Shown: positions 1-9,000 of the stretch, in pieces
Layout: the number at the start of each line of letters is the position of its first letter
Numbering within the stretch: the stretch's first letter is position 1
NCBI RefSeq assembly: GCF_019139675.1
Contig: NZ_CP077077.1
Span: forward strand, 3,534,001-3,598,000
DNA length: 64,000 nucleotides
Reading direction: 5' to 3'
DNA from: Pseudomonas maumuensis
GTDB lineage: Bacteria; Pseudomonadota; Gammaproteobacteria; Pseudomonadales; Pseudomonadaceae
Position numbers and translations under genes: made by a program
The notes under the pieces: model-generated
Seen by the model: only the letters and a program-made list of their open reading frames with translations
Database searches by the model: none
What the model was told of the DNA's origin: nothing

Positions 1-559
1 GGGCCTGGCCTATCGCCTGGAGCATGTCCGCATCGAGCACGGCGAGCACATGCAACCAGACTTTCTCGCGCTCAACCCGGCAGGCCGCATACCCGTGCTG
101 GTCGACCGTGATGCCGACATCGTGCTGTTCGAGTCCGCCGCCATCCTGCTTTACCTGGCTCAGCTCAGCGGCCAGTTGCTCGATCAGGCAGCGCAGCCCC
201 GCTGGGCCGCGATCACCTGGCTGATGTACCACAGCGCCAGCATGGGGCCCCTGCTCGGCCAGCGCGTGCATTTCGAGTGCTTCGAGGCCGTGCCCAACCC
301 GGCGGCGCTGCAGCGCTACCGCAGCCTGACCGAAAGCACCTTCGAGACGCTCGACCAGCACCTGGCCAGCCGCTCGTGGCTGGCTGGGGACGCTTATTCG
401 ATTGCCGACATCGCCACCTTCGCCTGGCTGCATATCGCAGCCCTGGTGGGCTTTGATTTCAGCGCCTACCGCCACCTGGTGCGCTGGTACCGGCAGGTCG
501 AACGGCGCCCGGCCGTGCAACGCGGTATCTGCCTACCCGCCCCGGCCACCGGGCCGTGA
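1..559 (+). CDS. Glutathione S-transferase family protein (5'-truncated by window edge)
   Basis: Open frame running in from the window edge (frame of position 2) to a TGA at 557-559; the first residues are missing. The visible N-terminal thioredoxin-like domain has the GST motif NPAGRIPVLV followed by an ESAAILLYL segment, where cis-Pro and the Glu-Ser pair bind glutathione in the family. The C-terminal helical domain follows, with YSIADIATFAWL matching the conserved N-capping box. Likely a cytosolic GST acting on an unknown electrophile or isomerisation substrate. The next gene starts 23 bp downstream on the same strand, so the two may be co-transcribed. The internal ATG at 50 is not the true start because homology clearly continues upstream of it. 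Confidence 0.85.
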   Translation, partial: GLAYRLEHVRIEHGEHMQPDFLALNPAGRIPVLVDRDADIVLFESAAILLYLAQLSGQLLDQAAQPRWAAITWLMYHSASMGPLLGQRVHFECFEAVPNPAALQRYRSLTESTFETLDQHLASRSWLAGDAYSIADIATFAWLHIAALVGFDFSAYRHLVRWYRQVERRPAVQRGICLPAPATGP

Positions 560-582
560 ACACGCTGACCCAAGGAGCAGTT

Positions 583-1611
583 ATGAACACCACCCCGAGC
601 ACCTGTGGCGCCAACGCCGACGCCTTCCGCGAGCATCCTGGCTACCGGCGCATGTTCGCCCCCGACACGCTGACGCTGGGCATCTTCATGCCGCTGCGCT
701 TCTATGACGGCGATATGCGTGTGCTGTCCGGCCAGGCGCGCCTGGTCAGCAAGATCGACCAGTTGGGTTTCGCGGCGGTCTGGGTGCGTGACGTGCCGTT
801 GTTCGACCCGCACTTTGGCGATGCCGGGCAGGTCTTCGACCCATTTGCCTACCTCGCCTATCTGGCCGCCCATACCGAACACATCGCCCTGGTGACCGGC
901 AGTACCGTCTTCCCCCTGCGCCACCCCATCGACCTGGCCAAGGCCGCGGCCACCCTCGACAACCTGTCGGGCGGGCGCCTGGTGCTGGGCATCGCTTCGG
1001 GGGACCGGCCCGTGGAGTTCCCGGCCTACGGCCTGGACCACGATAACCGTGGCGAGCGCTTTGCCCAGGGCGTGGACTACTTCCGTCGGCTGCTGGCCCA
1101 GCAACCTGGGCCGATCGACTCACCGCTGGGGCAACTGCACGGCGCCCGCCTGCTGCCCGCGCCTGTCTGCGGGCGCATCCCGCTGGTGATGACCGGCTCG
1201 TCGCGGCAAAGCCTGCAATGGCTCGGCGAGCATGCCGACGGCTGGCTCACCTACCCGCACGCCACCCACGACAGGCACGGGCCGCTGCGCCTGGCGGCAA
1301 AAGTCCGCGCCTGGCGCGAGGCGATACCGGGTGGTGGTTTTCGCCCGCACATGACCAATGAATGGATCGACCTGGACGACGACCCGCACTTTCCCCGAAC
1401 ACCCATGCAGGGCGGTTATGTGCTGCGCACAGGGCGCCATGGGCTGGTCGAGCTGCTGGAGGAATGGCGCGAGGCCGGGGTGAACCACGCCGCGCTGGGA
1501 TTGCAGATGGCCAGGCGTCCGGCGCAGGACATCATCCAGGAGCTGGCCGAGGAGGTGTTGCCGTTGTTTCCGACGCTGCCAGGGCCGCAGCCTCATTCAC
1601 AAAGCTGGTAG
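583..1611 (+). CDS. Luciferase-like (LLM class) flavin-dependent oxidoreductase
   Basis: 342-residue protein of the bacterial luciferase-like TIM-barrel superfamily, resembling the subgroup annotated 'luciferase-type oxidoreductase, BA3436 family'. Visible hallmarks are LTLGIFMPL near the start, FAAVWVRDVP, then HPIDLAKAAATLDNLSGGRLVLGIASGD, the classic LLM stretch around the flavin site. I chose ATG 583 because AAGGAG lies 6-7 bases upstream; the frame is also open to an in-frame start at 556, inside the GST gene, which lacks such a site. It probably uses reduced FMN or F420-like flavin and oxygen on an unknown small substrate. It may form a two-gene unit with the GST. Confidence 0.85.
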   Translation: MNTTPSTCGANADAFREHPGYRRMFAPDTLTLGIFMPLRFYDGDMRVLSGQARLVSKIDQLGFAAVWVRDVPLFDPHFGDAGQVFDPFAYLAYLAAHTEHIALVTGSTVFPLRHPIDLAKAAATLDNLSGGRLVLGIASGDRPVEFPAYGLDHDNRGERFAQGVDYFRRLLAQQPGPIDSPLGQLHGARLLPAPVCGRIPLVMTGSSRQSLQWLGEHADGWLTYPHATHDRHGPLRLAAKVRAWREAIPGGGFRPHMTNEWIDLDDDPHFPRTPMQGGYVLRTGRHGLVELLEEWREAGVNHAALGLQMARRPAQDIIQELAEEVLPLFPTLPGPQPHSQSW

Positions 1612-1648
1612 CACCAGGCAGCCGCAGAGCCTGTCCATCGCGGTATGT

Positions 1649-1677
1649 CGGGTGGCCCCGGCCATGGGCGCCACCCG
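1649..1677. terminator. Hairpin between convergent genes, possible bidirectional terminator
   Basis: Perfect 8-bp inverted repeat CGGGTGGC (1649-1656) and GCCACCCG (1670-1677) in the 82-bp gap between the convergent LLM and TonB-receptor genes. There is no clear T-tract, so termination is inferred from position and stem strength only. Confidence 0.35.
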
Positions 1678-1693
1678 GCCTGCCCGACGTGAA

Positions 1694-4105
1694 TCAGAAT
1701 GCGTAGACCAACGTTGCCGTGGCACTGCGCGGGGTGCCGTACCACCCGCGCCCACCGATCGCGGAGTAGTACTTCTCATCCAGCACGTTGTTGAGGTTCA
1801 AGGCGACGCTGGTCTGCGGCGTGAACGCGTACTGCGCCATCAGGTCGACCACACTGTAGGCGCCCTGGGTGAACGTCTCCTTGTTCGGGCCGGCGTTCTT
1901 CTTGTACTCCATGCCCTGCCAGCGCACGCCGCCACCAATCTTCAACTGTGGCAAGGACTGCAGTTGATAACTGGTGAACAGCTTGAAGGTATCGCGCGGC
2001 ACCTCAGTGAGCAGGCGCTTGCCATCGGAATCTTCGGCCTGGGCATAGGTGTAGCTGGCGGAAACCTGCCAATCAGGCAGGATCTGCCCCGCCATTTCCA
2101 TCTCGAAACCACGGGTCTTGGTGCCGGATTCGGCGCGGTAGGCCTGGTCGCCGTTCGGTGCCAGCTTGTCGCCGTCAGCCACGGCCAGGTTGTCCTGCTG
2201 CACCTCGAAGACACTGAAGGCGGTGGTCAGGCGCTTGTCCCAGAACTCGCTCTTGATACCCAACTCGTAGTTCACCCCCTCCAGCGGCTCGATGTAGCCG
2301 CCAGTGGCATCCTGCCTGCTCTGCGGCTTGAAGATCGCGGTATAGCTGGCGTAGGCCGACCAGTTCTCGGCGAAGTCGTAGACCAGCCCCACGTAAGGCG
2401 TGACAACCCCGGTTTCGCTGCGCGAGGTGTGCTTGGTCTTGCCGGTCGCCAGGGTGGTGGCGCTTTCGTCGCGCTTCCAGTCGATCACCCGCGCGCCGGT
2501 AATCAACGACAGCTCATCGGCCAGGCTCCAGCGTACCGAGGCCACCAGGCCATCCTGGGTTTCATCCAGCGCATCTTCCGAAGACTTGGTGTGGATGGCA
2601 TCCGGGATCGCCAGCGAACCGTCCCAGGTATGGATGTTGTCAATGGACTGGATCGTCCACAACGGGTAACCGTTGTTGCGGTAGTAGGCCCGGTAGTGAC
2701 TGGCGCCGAGGTACGCTTGATGCTCGCGGGAAAGCAGCTCGAACGGGCCGCTGGCGGACAGGTCGAACGACGTCTGCCGGGGCTCGCCCGCCCAACGCCC
2801 GGTCCAGGTACTGATGCCGCTGCCATCGGGTTTGACGCTACCGGCGGCGGCAGTGGCGAAGGTGTCGTCATAGCTGCGGCGACTGTGCTCGGCATTCAGT
2901 TTCAACTGCCAGCCGTTGTCCAGCTGGTGTTCCAGCGTGGTGAACAGCGTTTTCGCGCGGCGCTTGTGGTAGCTCCAGTCCGAAGCCGAGTTGAACGAAC
3001 GCGACGGATTGAAGTGGCTGCCATCGGAGTTGTACATCGGGAAGCCGTGGTTACCCGCGCCGTCGTTGTCCATCTCCTGGTACTCGGCGCCCACGGTCAG
3101 CATCGTGCTGTCGGTAACGTCCCACTCCACCACGCCGTAGGCGACCTGGCGCTCCAGCGACTGCCGGTCGACATGGCTCTGGCTGTCGGTGGTCGAGGCG
3201 ACGAAACGCCCACGTACATGGCCGCTCTCCGACAGCTTGCCGGACAGGTCCAGCTCGGTGCGGTAGCTGTCCCAGGAGCCGGCCTTTAGGGTCAGCTTGC
3301 GCTGCGTCTCGAGGGTCGGCTTCTTGCGCACCAGGTTGATGGTGGCGCCGGGGTCGCCGGTCCCCGACATCAGGCCTGTGGCGCCGCGTACCACCTCGAC
3401 CCGGTCGTACGACACCATGTCGGCCAGGTCGTCGCGAAAGCCGAAGGTATCGGGGCGGTTGACGCCATCGACCTGGATGTTGCCGACCTGGAAGCCGCGC
3501 ACATAGATATGGTTGGCGTCGCTGCCGGCCGGCCCCATGCTGTCGACGACCACGCCCGGCGTCTGCTCGAGCACCTGGGTGACGTCTGTCAGGTTCTGGT
3601 CCTCGATCTGCTGACGGGTCACCACGCTGACCGACTGCGGCGTCTCGCGTGCTGACAGGCGCAGGCCGGTAGCGGTGCTGGCCGAGCCGGTGGTGTAGCT
3701 GCCGGTGCCTTCGGTGGTGCTGCCCAGGCCCAGGGCGTCGACGCTGGTCGCGCCAAGCTCGACGGCGCCGTCGTTGTAAACCTTGCTCAGCACGTAGCGC
3801 TTGTCGCCCACCTGCTGCACGCGCAGCCCCGATCCCTGCAGCAACGCGGAGAAACCTTGCTCCAGCTCGAAGCTGCCGTGCAGCCCCGAGGAATGCAGCC
3901 CGCTGGTTTCGTCATTACTGAAGCTGATGGTCACGCCGCTGGCGGCGGCGAACTGGCTAATCGCGGAGGCCAGGCTGCCGGCCGGGATATCGTAGCGCTG
4001 CGCGGCGGCCCAGGCGGTCGAGGTCGCCAGCGCGGCGCCGCAAAGGCTCAGTGCGAGGGTCGCCTGGCGAATACTGCAGGCTAGCGAGGTACGGCGTGCG
4101 GACAT
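1694..4105 (-). CDS. TonB-dependent siderophore receptor with STN signalling domain
   Basis: 803-residue outer-membrane receptor of the FpvA/FecA type. A signal peptide (SLCGAALATSTAWAA) is followed by an STN domain (about residues 36-110, RYDIPAGSLASAISQFA onward). The plug follows, with RETPQSVSVVTRQQIEDQ and DRVEVVRGATGLMSG, then a 22-strand barrel ending in a C-terminal aromatic residue (LVYAF). The STN domain implies surface signalling to the adjacent FecR anti-sigma and FecI sigma (4278-5710), which lie upstream on the same strand. The ligand is a ferric siderophore of unknown type. The gene is separated from fecR by 172 bp that may hold a FecI-dependent promoter. The C-terminus agrees with intact full length. 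Confidence 0.93.
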   Translation of the reverse strand: MSARRTSLACSIRQATLALSLCGAALATSTAWAAAQRYDIPAGSLASAISQFAAASGVTISFSNDETSGLHSSGLHGSFELEQGFSALLQGSGLRVQQVGDKRYVLSKVYNDGAVELGATSVDALGLGSTTEGTGSYTTGSASTATGLRLSARETPQSVSVVTRQQIEDQNLTDVTQVLEQTPGVVVDSMGPAGSDANHIYVRGFQVGNIQVDGVNRPDTFGFRDDLADMVSYDRVEVVRGATGLMSGTGDPGATINLVRKKPTLETQRKLTLKAGSWDSYRTELDLSGKLSESGHVRGRFVASTTDSQSHVDRQSLERQVAYGVVEWDVTDSTMLTVGAEYQEMDNDGAGNHGFPMYNSDGSHFNPSRSFNSASDWSYHKRRAKTLFTTLEHQLDNGWQLKLNAEHSRRSYDDTFATAAAGSVKPDGSGISTWTGRWAGEPRQTSFDLSASGPFELLSREHQAYLGASHYRAYYRNNGYPLWTIQSIDNIHTWDGSLAIPDAIHTKSSEDALDETQDGLVASVRWSLADELSLITGARVIDWKRDESATTLATGKTKHTSRSETGVVTPYVGLVYDFAENWSAYASYTAIFKPQSRQDATGGYIEPLEGVNYELGIKSEFWDKRLTTAFSVFEVQQDNLAVADGDKLAPNGDQAYRAESGTKTRGFEMEMAGQILPDWQVSASYTYAQAEDSDGKRLLTEVPRDTFKLFTSYQLQSLPQLKIGGGVRWQGMEYKKNAGPNKETFTQGAYSVVDLMAQYAFTPQTSVALNLNNVLDEKYYSAIGGRGWYGTPRSATATLVYAF

Positions 4106-4255
4106 GAAAAGGGGTTCCTGTTTCGGGTTGGCTTGGGCACGCTTGATGCGCGCGCCCTCAAGAGCCGAAGCAGCGAAGGAAATCTGCTACCCCAAATGCG
4201 AAAAATTCTCGAATGTTTGAAAGCGGATGAGATTTCACCCCCCTTTGCCTGGCTC

Positions 4256-4277
4256 GGGCCTCCACGATTGTGGGCCC
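4256..4277 (-). other. Hairpin immediately after the fecR-like stop codon
   Basis: GGGC-CT-CCAC-GATT-GTGG-GCCC folds into a stem of 4+4 bp with a 2-nt bulge, abutting the fecR stop at 4278. It lies between fecR and the receptor gene and may separate regulator and receptor transcripts. The second FecR/receptor pair in this window also has a hairpin at the equivalent place. Confidence 0.4.
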
Positions 4278-5198
4278 CTACCCCTTGCCAATGGGCTCCA
4301 GGCGCACCCAGTAGCGCGTCATGCGCCGTGCGCGAACTGGCAACGCGTCTTCCAGGCTGGCCAGGGCGACGTCGGTGTCGTCCAGGTTGAATGCGCCAGA
4401 CAGGCGCAAGCCCGCGACCTCCCCGGCGCAGCCGAGATAACCGGGGCGGTAGCGCGCCAGCTCGTGGACCACCTCGTCCAGGCGCCAGTCGACGCTGACC
4501 AGCATGCCCTCGGCCCAGGCCTGGCCACCTGGGGCCAAGGGTTGCAGGGGGCCGATGTGGTCGGCGGTAAAACTCAGGCTGTACCCGCTGTCGATACGCA
4601 CCACCTGCGACGCCCGGCTGGGCCGCACCTCCACGGCATGGGCGGCCACCGCCACATGGCTCACGTCGTTGTCCTGACGCACGCTGAAGCGGGTACCCAG
4701 GGCCAGGATGTCGCCTGCCACGGTGCGCACGCTAAGTGGCCGCGCATCCTTGGCGGTTTCCACCAGGATCTCGCCGCGCTGCAGCTGGATCAGGCGTTGG
4801 CCCGCGTCGTAGCGAACATCGACACGGCTGTCGGTGTTGAGGTCCAGACGCGTGCCATCGGCCAGGGTCAGTCGGCGGCGCTCGCCGATCCGTGTCGCAT
4901 AGTCGGCACTCCAGGGCGAAGCCCGGTACCCCTGCCAACCAACGGCCCCGACGCCGAGCAACAGCGCCAGTGCCTTCACGGCATGGCGCCGGTCACGCCT
5001 GGCGTTTTCCAGGGTCTGCACGGCGCCGCGGGGAGCGCTGCCCAGGCGGCCTTGCAGTTGCTCCAGGCGCGCCCAAGCTGCGGCGTGGCGAGGGTCGGCC
5101 ATGCACCAGGCTTGCCACGCGGCGCGGGTGGCGTCATCGACACTGCTGTCATGCAGGCGCACGTACCAGTCCACCGCCGCGCTGAGAATGGCCTTCAT
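4278..5198 (-). CDS. FecR-like anti-sigma/sigma regulator
   Basis: 306-residue inner-membrane regulator. An N-terminal DUF4880-type cytoplasmic domain (AAVDWYVRLHDSSVDDATRA, then WCMADPRHAAAWARLEQLQ) is the part that contacts the ECF sigma factor. A single hydrophobic segment follows near residue 80 (ALALLLGVGAVGWQGY). The periplasmic FecR domain has RRLTLADGTRLDLNTDSRVDV and ends in a C-terminal STN-contacting region. The start at 5198 is chosen because ATG overlaps the sigma-gene stop in an ATGA (5195-5198), indicating translational coupling; the frame is open much further upstream but that part is only antisense-like shadow. It should transmit ligand binding by the receptor at 1694-4105 to the sigma factor. 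Confidence 0.9.
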   Translation of the reverse strand: MKAILSAAVDWYVRLHDSSVDDATRAAWQAWCMADPRHAAAWARLEQLQGRLGSAPRGAVQTLENARRDRRHAVKALALLLGVGAVGWQGYRASPWSADYATRIGERRRLTLADGTRLDLNTDSRVDVRYDAGQRLIQLQRGEILVETAKDARPLSVRTVAGDILALGTRFSVRQDNDVSHVAVAAHAVEVRPSRASQVVRIDSGYSLSFTADHIGPLQPLAPGGQAWAEGMLVSVDWRLDEVVHELARYRPGYLGCAGEVAGLRLSGAFNLDDTDVALASLEDALPVRARRMTRYWVRLEPIGKG

Positions 5199-5710
5199 GC
5201 GTCCTCGACCAGCAGGCAATGCATCAGCGCGCGGGCCAGGTGCTTGCGCACGGTGCTTACCGAAACACCCAGGCGTTCGCCGGTCTTCTCGTAGCTCAGG
5301 CCATCCAGTTGCACGGCGAGAAACACAGCCCGCGTGCGCGAGCCCAGCCCATCGAGCATACGGTCGATGGCCATCAGGGTATCGAGGACGGCGGCGTGGG
5401 TTTCGGCAGAGGGTGCGTAGCGCTCCGGCTGCAGCGCCAGGGTTTCGAGGTAGGCATTTTCCAGGCTGCGGCGACGGTACAGGTCGATGGTCAGCCCACG
5501 CGCGATGGTCGCCAGGTAGTGCCGCGGCTCCTTGAGCGTGGCCGCGCTGCGTGCCAGCAGCACCCGGATGAAGGTGTCCTGGGCCAGGTCCGCGGCATCG
5601 GCGGAATTGCTCAGGCGCTGACGCAACCAACCGTGCAACCAGCCGCTGTGTTCGCGATACAGCGTTTCCAGGCCCGTGTGCGCAGCGCCGTCGGGAACAA
5701 CGGTGGACAT
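5195..5710 (-). CDS. FecI-like ECF sigma factor
   Basis: 171-residue ECF sigma factor. Region 2 is visible as LYREHSGWLHGWLRQRL..DAADLAQDTFIRVL, with the typical FecI-group DLxQDTF motif. Region 4 is LDGLSYEKTGERLGVSVSTVRKHLARAL, the DNA-binding helix-turn-helix. ATG 5710 is preferred over the GTG three bases upstream because GGGAGG at 5716-5721 gives 5-nt spacing to the ATG. It is coupled to fecR by ATGA. It is expected to direct RNA polymerase to the receptor promoter when iron is scarce and the cognate siderophore is bound. Confidence 0.92.
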   Translation of the reverse strand: MSTVVPDGAAHTGLETLYREHSGWLHGWLRQRLSNSADAADLAQDTFIRVLLARSAATLKEPRHYLATIARGLTIDLYRRRSLENAYLETLALQPERYAPSAETHAAVLDTLMAIDRMLDGLGSRTRAVFLAVQLDGLSYEKTGERLGVSVSTVRKHLARALMHCLLVEDA

Positions 5711-5739
5711 CACGTCCTCCCTAAAAAGATTACCAGCTG

Positions 5740-5753
5740 CAAATAGGAATTTG
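5740..5753 (-). promoter_or_regulatory. Possible Fur-type operator upstream of the FecI-like gene
   Basis: CAAAT-AGGA-ATTTG is a perfect 5-bp inverted repeat 29 bp upstream of the sigma-factor ATG and resembles TGCAAATGAGAATCATTTGC-type Pseudomonas iron boxes. Its centre is even rather than odd, so it is an imperfect Fur box. Function is inferred. Confidence 0.35.
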
Positions 5754-5910
5754 TCTCAAGTGTACTCAGTGAGGGAGGGATTGGGAATGCTGGCATGTGA
5801 AAGGAGTCGCAGGGATTGAAGTCCGCCATATGCCCTGATGGGGCCTGGGCATAGCTGGGTGTTTGGGCGAGCGCAAAGCGAGGCGAAGAGGACTTTGCTA
5901 GTGGTCCCTT

Positions 5911-5987
5911 TCGACTCAAAGCTGCCCCTCGCGGAGGGCAGCTAACGGCCAAATAGCTGCCGGTTAGGACGGGCAGTTACCGGCCAA
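5911..5987. repeat. Degenerate intergenic repeat (CGACCCAAAGC family)
   Basis: Contains TCGACTCAAAGCTGCCC, a GCTGCCCCTCGCGGAGGGCAGC hairpin core and two CCGGC/GGCCAA stretches (AACGGCCAA, ACCGGCCAA). The same words recur at about 10.1-10.3, 12.0-12.1 and 12.7-12.8 kb. The repeat marks the left edge of the accessory block. Nothing coding was recognised in 5711-6005. Confidence 0.5.
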
Positions 5988-6005
5988 TGGGGGCGTCGGG
6001 CTAGC

Positions 6006-9000
6006 TTATTCGAAGCTCCCAGTACGCTCGCGCTCCTCTTCGTCCTCTCGAAGCTCTTCCGCTGCGATTCTTCGTTCGAGGCTCGCTCTAGCTGTCGCCA
6101 ATACTGGCTTCAGTTGTTCATCGTTACCGAGACTCAGAGCATCGAGAAGCGGAATCCGCTTCTTCAGGATTTCGGCCAAAGACCCGGACCAGCCTGAAGG
6201 CGTAAATCGCTTCAAATAGGCTTCGATTACAGCTTTCTTATCAGGAGCATTAGCGAGCACAGCCAGCGCGGCATCCGAAATAACCAACTCAGAATCGTCC
6301 ACAGAGTCGATATTGGTATGCTCTTCACTTACTTGACTTCGGGTGTCGAATAGCTTGCAGCTCCGCGCCGCGAACACGTAACGATCAGACGGGGAGGCAT
6401 TACACCAATCGATCAACATGTCCACTGGGACTACGCTGAGTGCTGTCTCTTTCCGATCACTGTAAGCGCGCCCAATCACCGGCGACACCTGACGGTAGTA
6501 AGCTTCTTCACCGGGAACATAAATCGCGTCGAGCGCTCGTCGCGGCATGTGCCTGAGGAACGGCGAGATAGCGTTTTTGATGACGTCCCTATTGAAATAA
6601 CTACATTCCTTCGTGCGCGCAAAGGCAACTAGACCGTTCAATACCTCCAGCGCTGCTTCGGAAGAAGCTAATCGCTTCAATGAAAACTCCAATATGCTCT
6701 CAAGGCGGTAAGCACTATTGGCACGATCTCCAAGAACCTTTCCCCATTCGGCTGAGCCCAGAAGATTGAGGCAGGTTGCCGCCAGTGACTCCTTATACGC
6801 ATCATCGTGATCTGATGCGCAGTGGACGACCATGGCAAAGACGTCGAGAAACACGACACCACCATCTGGCAGCAGTGCTATCGCAGAAAGCAGCTCGCCA
6901 ATCTCTGCAACAGAGAATGAGTCAGTTTGTCTGCCCATCCCGAGATAGGAGTATTGCCAGGCAGGAGTATTTCCAGCCTTGATTGATTGGTGGATTCGAG
7001 CGTAAGCCGCTTGGTTCATCGGTATGCTGCAATGCAGGTCCATGATCCATTTGGCCCAAATTGCATCACTCACCGCGCTGTCGAGAAACTCCTCGGCAGA
7101 AGCGGGAGATGCGTGATGCCAGCCGTTAAGCAAGCCGCGGAGGAACAAGACACCGATGGTTCCGGGCATGGCAGTGGCGATATGTTCTTTTGCCGCATCC
7201 AAAATCCAGCTCGGGTCCGCAATCTGTTTTCCAACCCCAACCCCCAAATGAAATGCACTGGCTCCTGACTTGGTTGAGAACAATTGCGGGAGTAACTCCA
7301 AGAGAAGGCCCTCAATGGTGGCAGCAGCCTCCCCAAGCTCCTCCAAGGCCTGGTTTGATCTGCGGATGCGCTCACCAGTCGTTTCAGCTCTCTGATCTGC
7401 ATCATCGTCATCAAGATCTAGGTCGAATTGATTCGATTCTAGAAGTCGAGCTCGAATCATGTCGGGTATAGCCTTCGGCTTGAGAAGTTTCTCCAGATCG
7501 CGCAGCTCGTTTTGAACCGACTCATCGAGTTGACCCGAGTCAAAGCGGAGAATGCTTTTGACCCCAAACCAACCCTGAGGCCAGCTCGCGACTGAAGCCA
7601 GTTCTTCTATTGCTGCACACACTTCTGGCCTCAGATTCGTGTCAACCCAAAGTCCTCTCAAGCGGCGTCCCAAAATAGATCTGCAACTTTCAGAAAGCTC
7701 GGACGTCTGCTTACCAATGTCTAGTGCCATGCGAATGAATGGCATGTACCACGCATTAACATCTGAGCTGGATGCAGGAGCCCATCCCTCGCTCCGCTTT
7801 CGAGCTCCGAAATCGAATCTGCTCACGGAGGTAAAATACCCTGTCTCAAGCGCCGTATCGAGCGCCAAAATCCCCAACTGCTCCCGCTTGGAGTCCCCGG
7901 ATTCAAGCAGTTCTCTGACGAATTTTGCCCTTTGATTGGGTGGGGCATTCGTCCCGGATAGCACGCAGAAAAACAGAGACGTCAGGATTCCTACAATGGA
8001 TTCGTGCCCCCCATTTTCCTGGGGCTCCGCCAAGGCGAACCGGACAAGAATATCGGCGGCGATATCGAAGTCTTCGTCTTCGAACGCGATGGCTTTCAAC
8101 GTGTGCGCATACTGAGCACGTTGTCTGTTTTCGTCCGAAAGAAAGCTAGGGATATTGGCAGCCCGTCCAATTGCCGCTAAAGCGACCTTTGGAGATACAG
8201 GCGCAATGTTGTGAAAGATCTCATGGCCAATATCATTGAGAGCCGTTAGATCGCCCAAGCGCCCGGATGGCGAGAGCCAGTCCCGTACAAGCTCGGCGGC
8301 TTTTGTGCTTTCATGTAGGTAACCAAGTCGCCGCGAGAACGACCGGGCAACACGGTCGTTCGCGTTATCGACAAAGATATTCACGATCTGCGATTTGGGT
8401 ATCGCTTCTAGTGCCTGGGCTGCGAGTCGATTAGCAATCGCGTGTGGCAAAACAGCACGCCATTTACCGCGCACCTGTACGAGACCTCTTCGCTGTAAAT
8501 CAACCACTTTTCGCTGTAGGGTGATCAATGAAACGTCAGCAACAGCGGCAATTTTGTTGAGCTCTGAGTCAGGGCCATCGTCTTCGCCGTCGAACGAGTA
8601 CAAAATACTGGCCGCTTCCGCGCAGCTGAGGAGATCTTCATTCTCGGCGGACTTCTGATGAAACAGGCGCTTGAACAAGTCGGAGTCTCGCAACCGCGCC
8701 AGCTCACCAGTCGTCGTAACCGTCGCTGCCAACGCAAACGCGAGGCGAGCGTTACCGTCGGAGAATGCGGTGATGGTATCGACATCACTGAACGATAGGA
8801 CTGGATAACGCCGCTGAAGAAGTTGCTTGATTACGTCATCGGAGGAGCCTTCGAGACGGTAGCACTTCGTGGCGTCTGGTAAGTCGTCTCGAACGTCGTA
8901 CTCAACAGTAACCAAGCCTATCTTGCTGCCAGACTTTTTCAGCAGCTCGGTGAGCCTCTGATGAGTGTCAGCTCCGCAGTTGTCCACGACGAGAACACAC

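Noticed and set aside
4106-4255. FecI-type promoter or Fur box in front of the first receptor
   Set aside because: AT-rich words such as TGAAAT and GGAAAT occur, but no pair with the expected spacing could be fixed by eye.
4278-5630. 450-residue frame as the FecR gene
   Set aside because: Only the part from ATG 5198 resembles FecR; the rest overlaps the sigma gene in another frame. The ATGA junction at 5195-5198 supports the short form.
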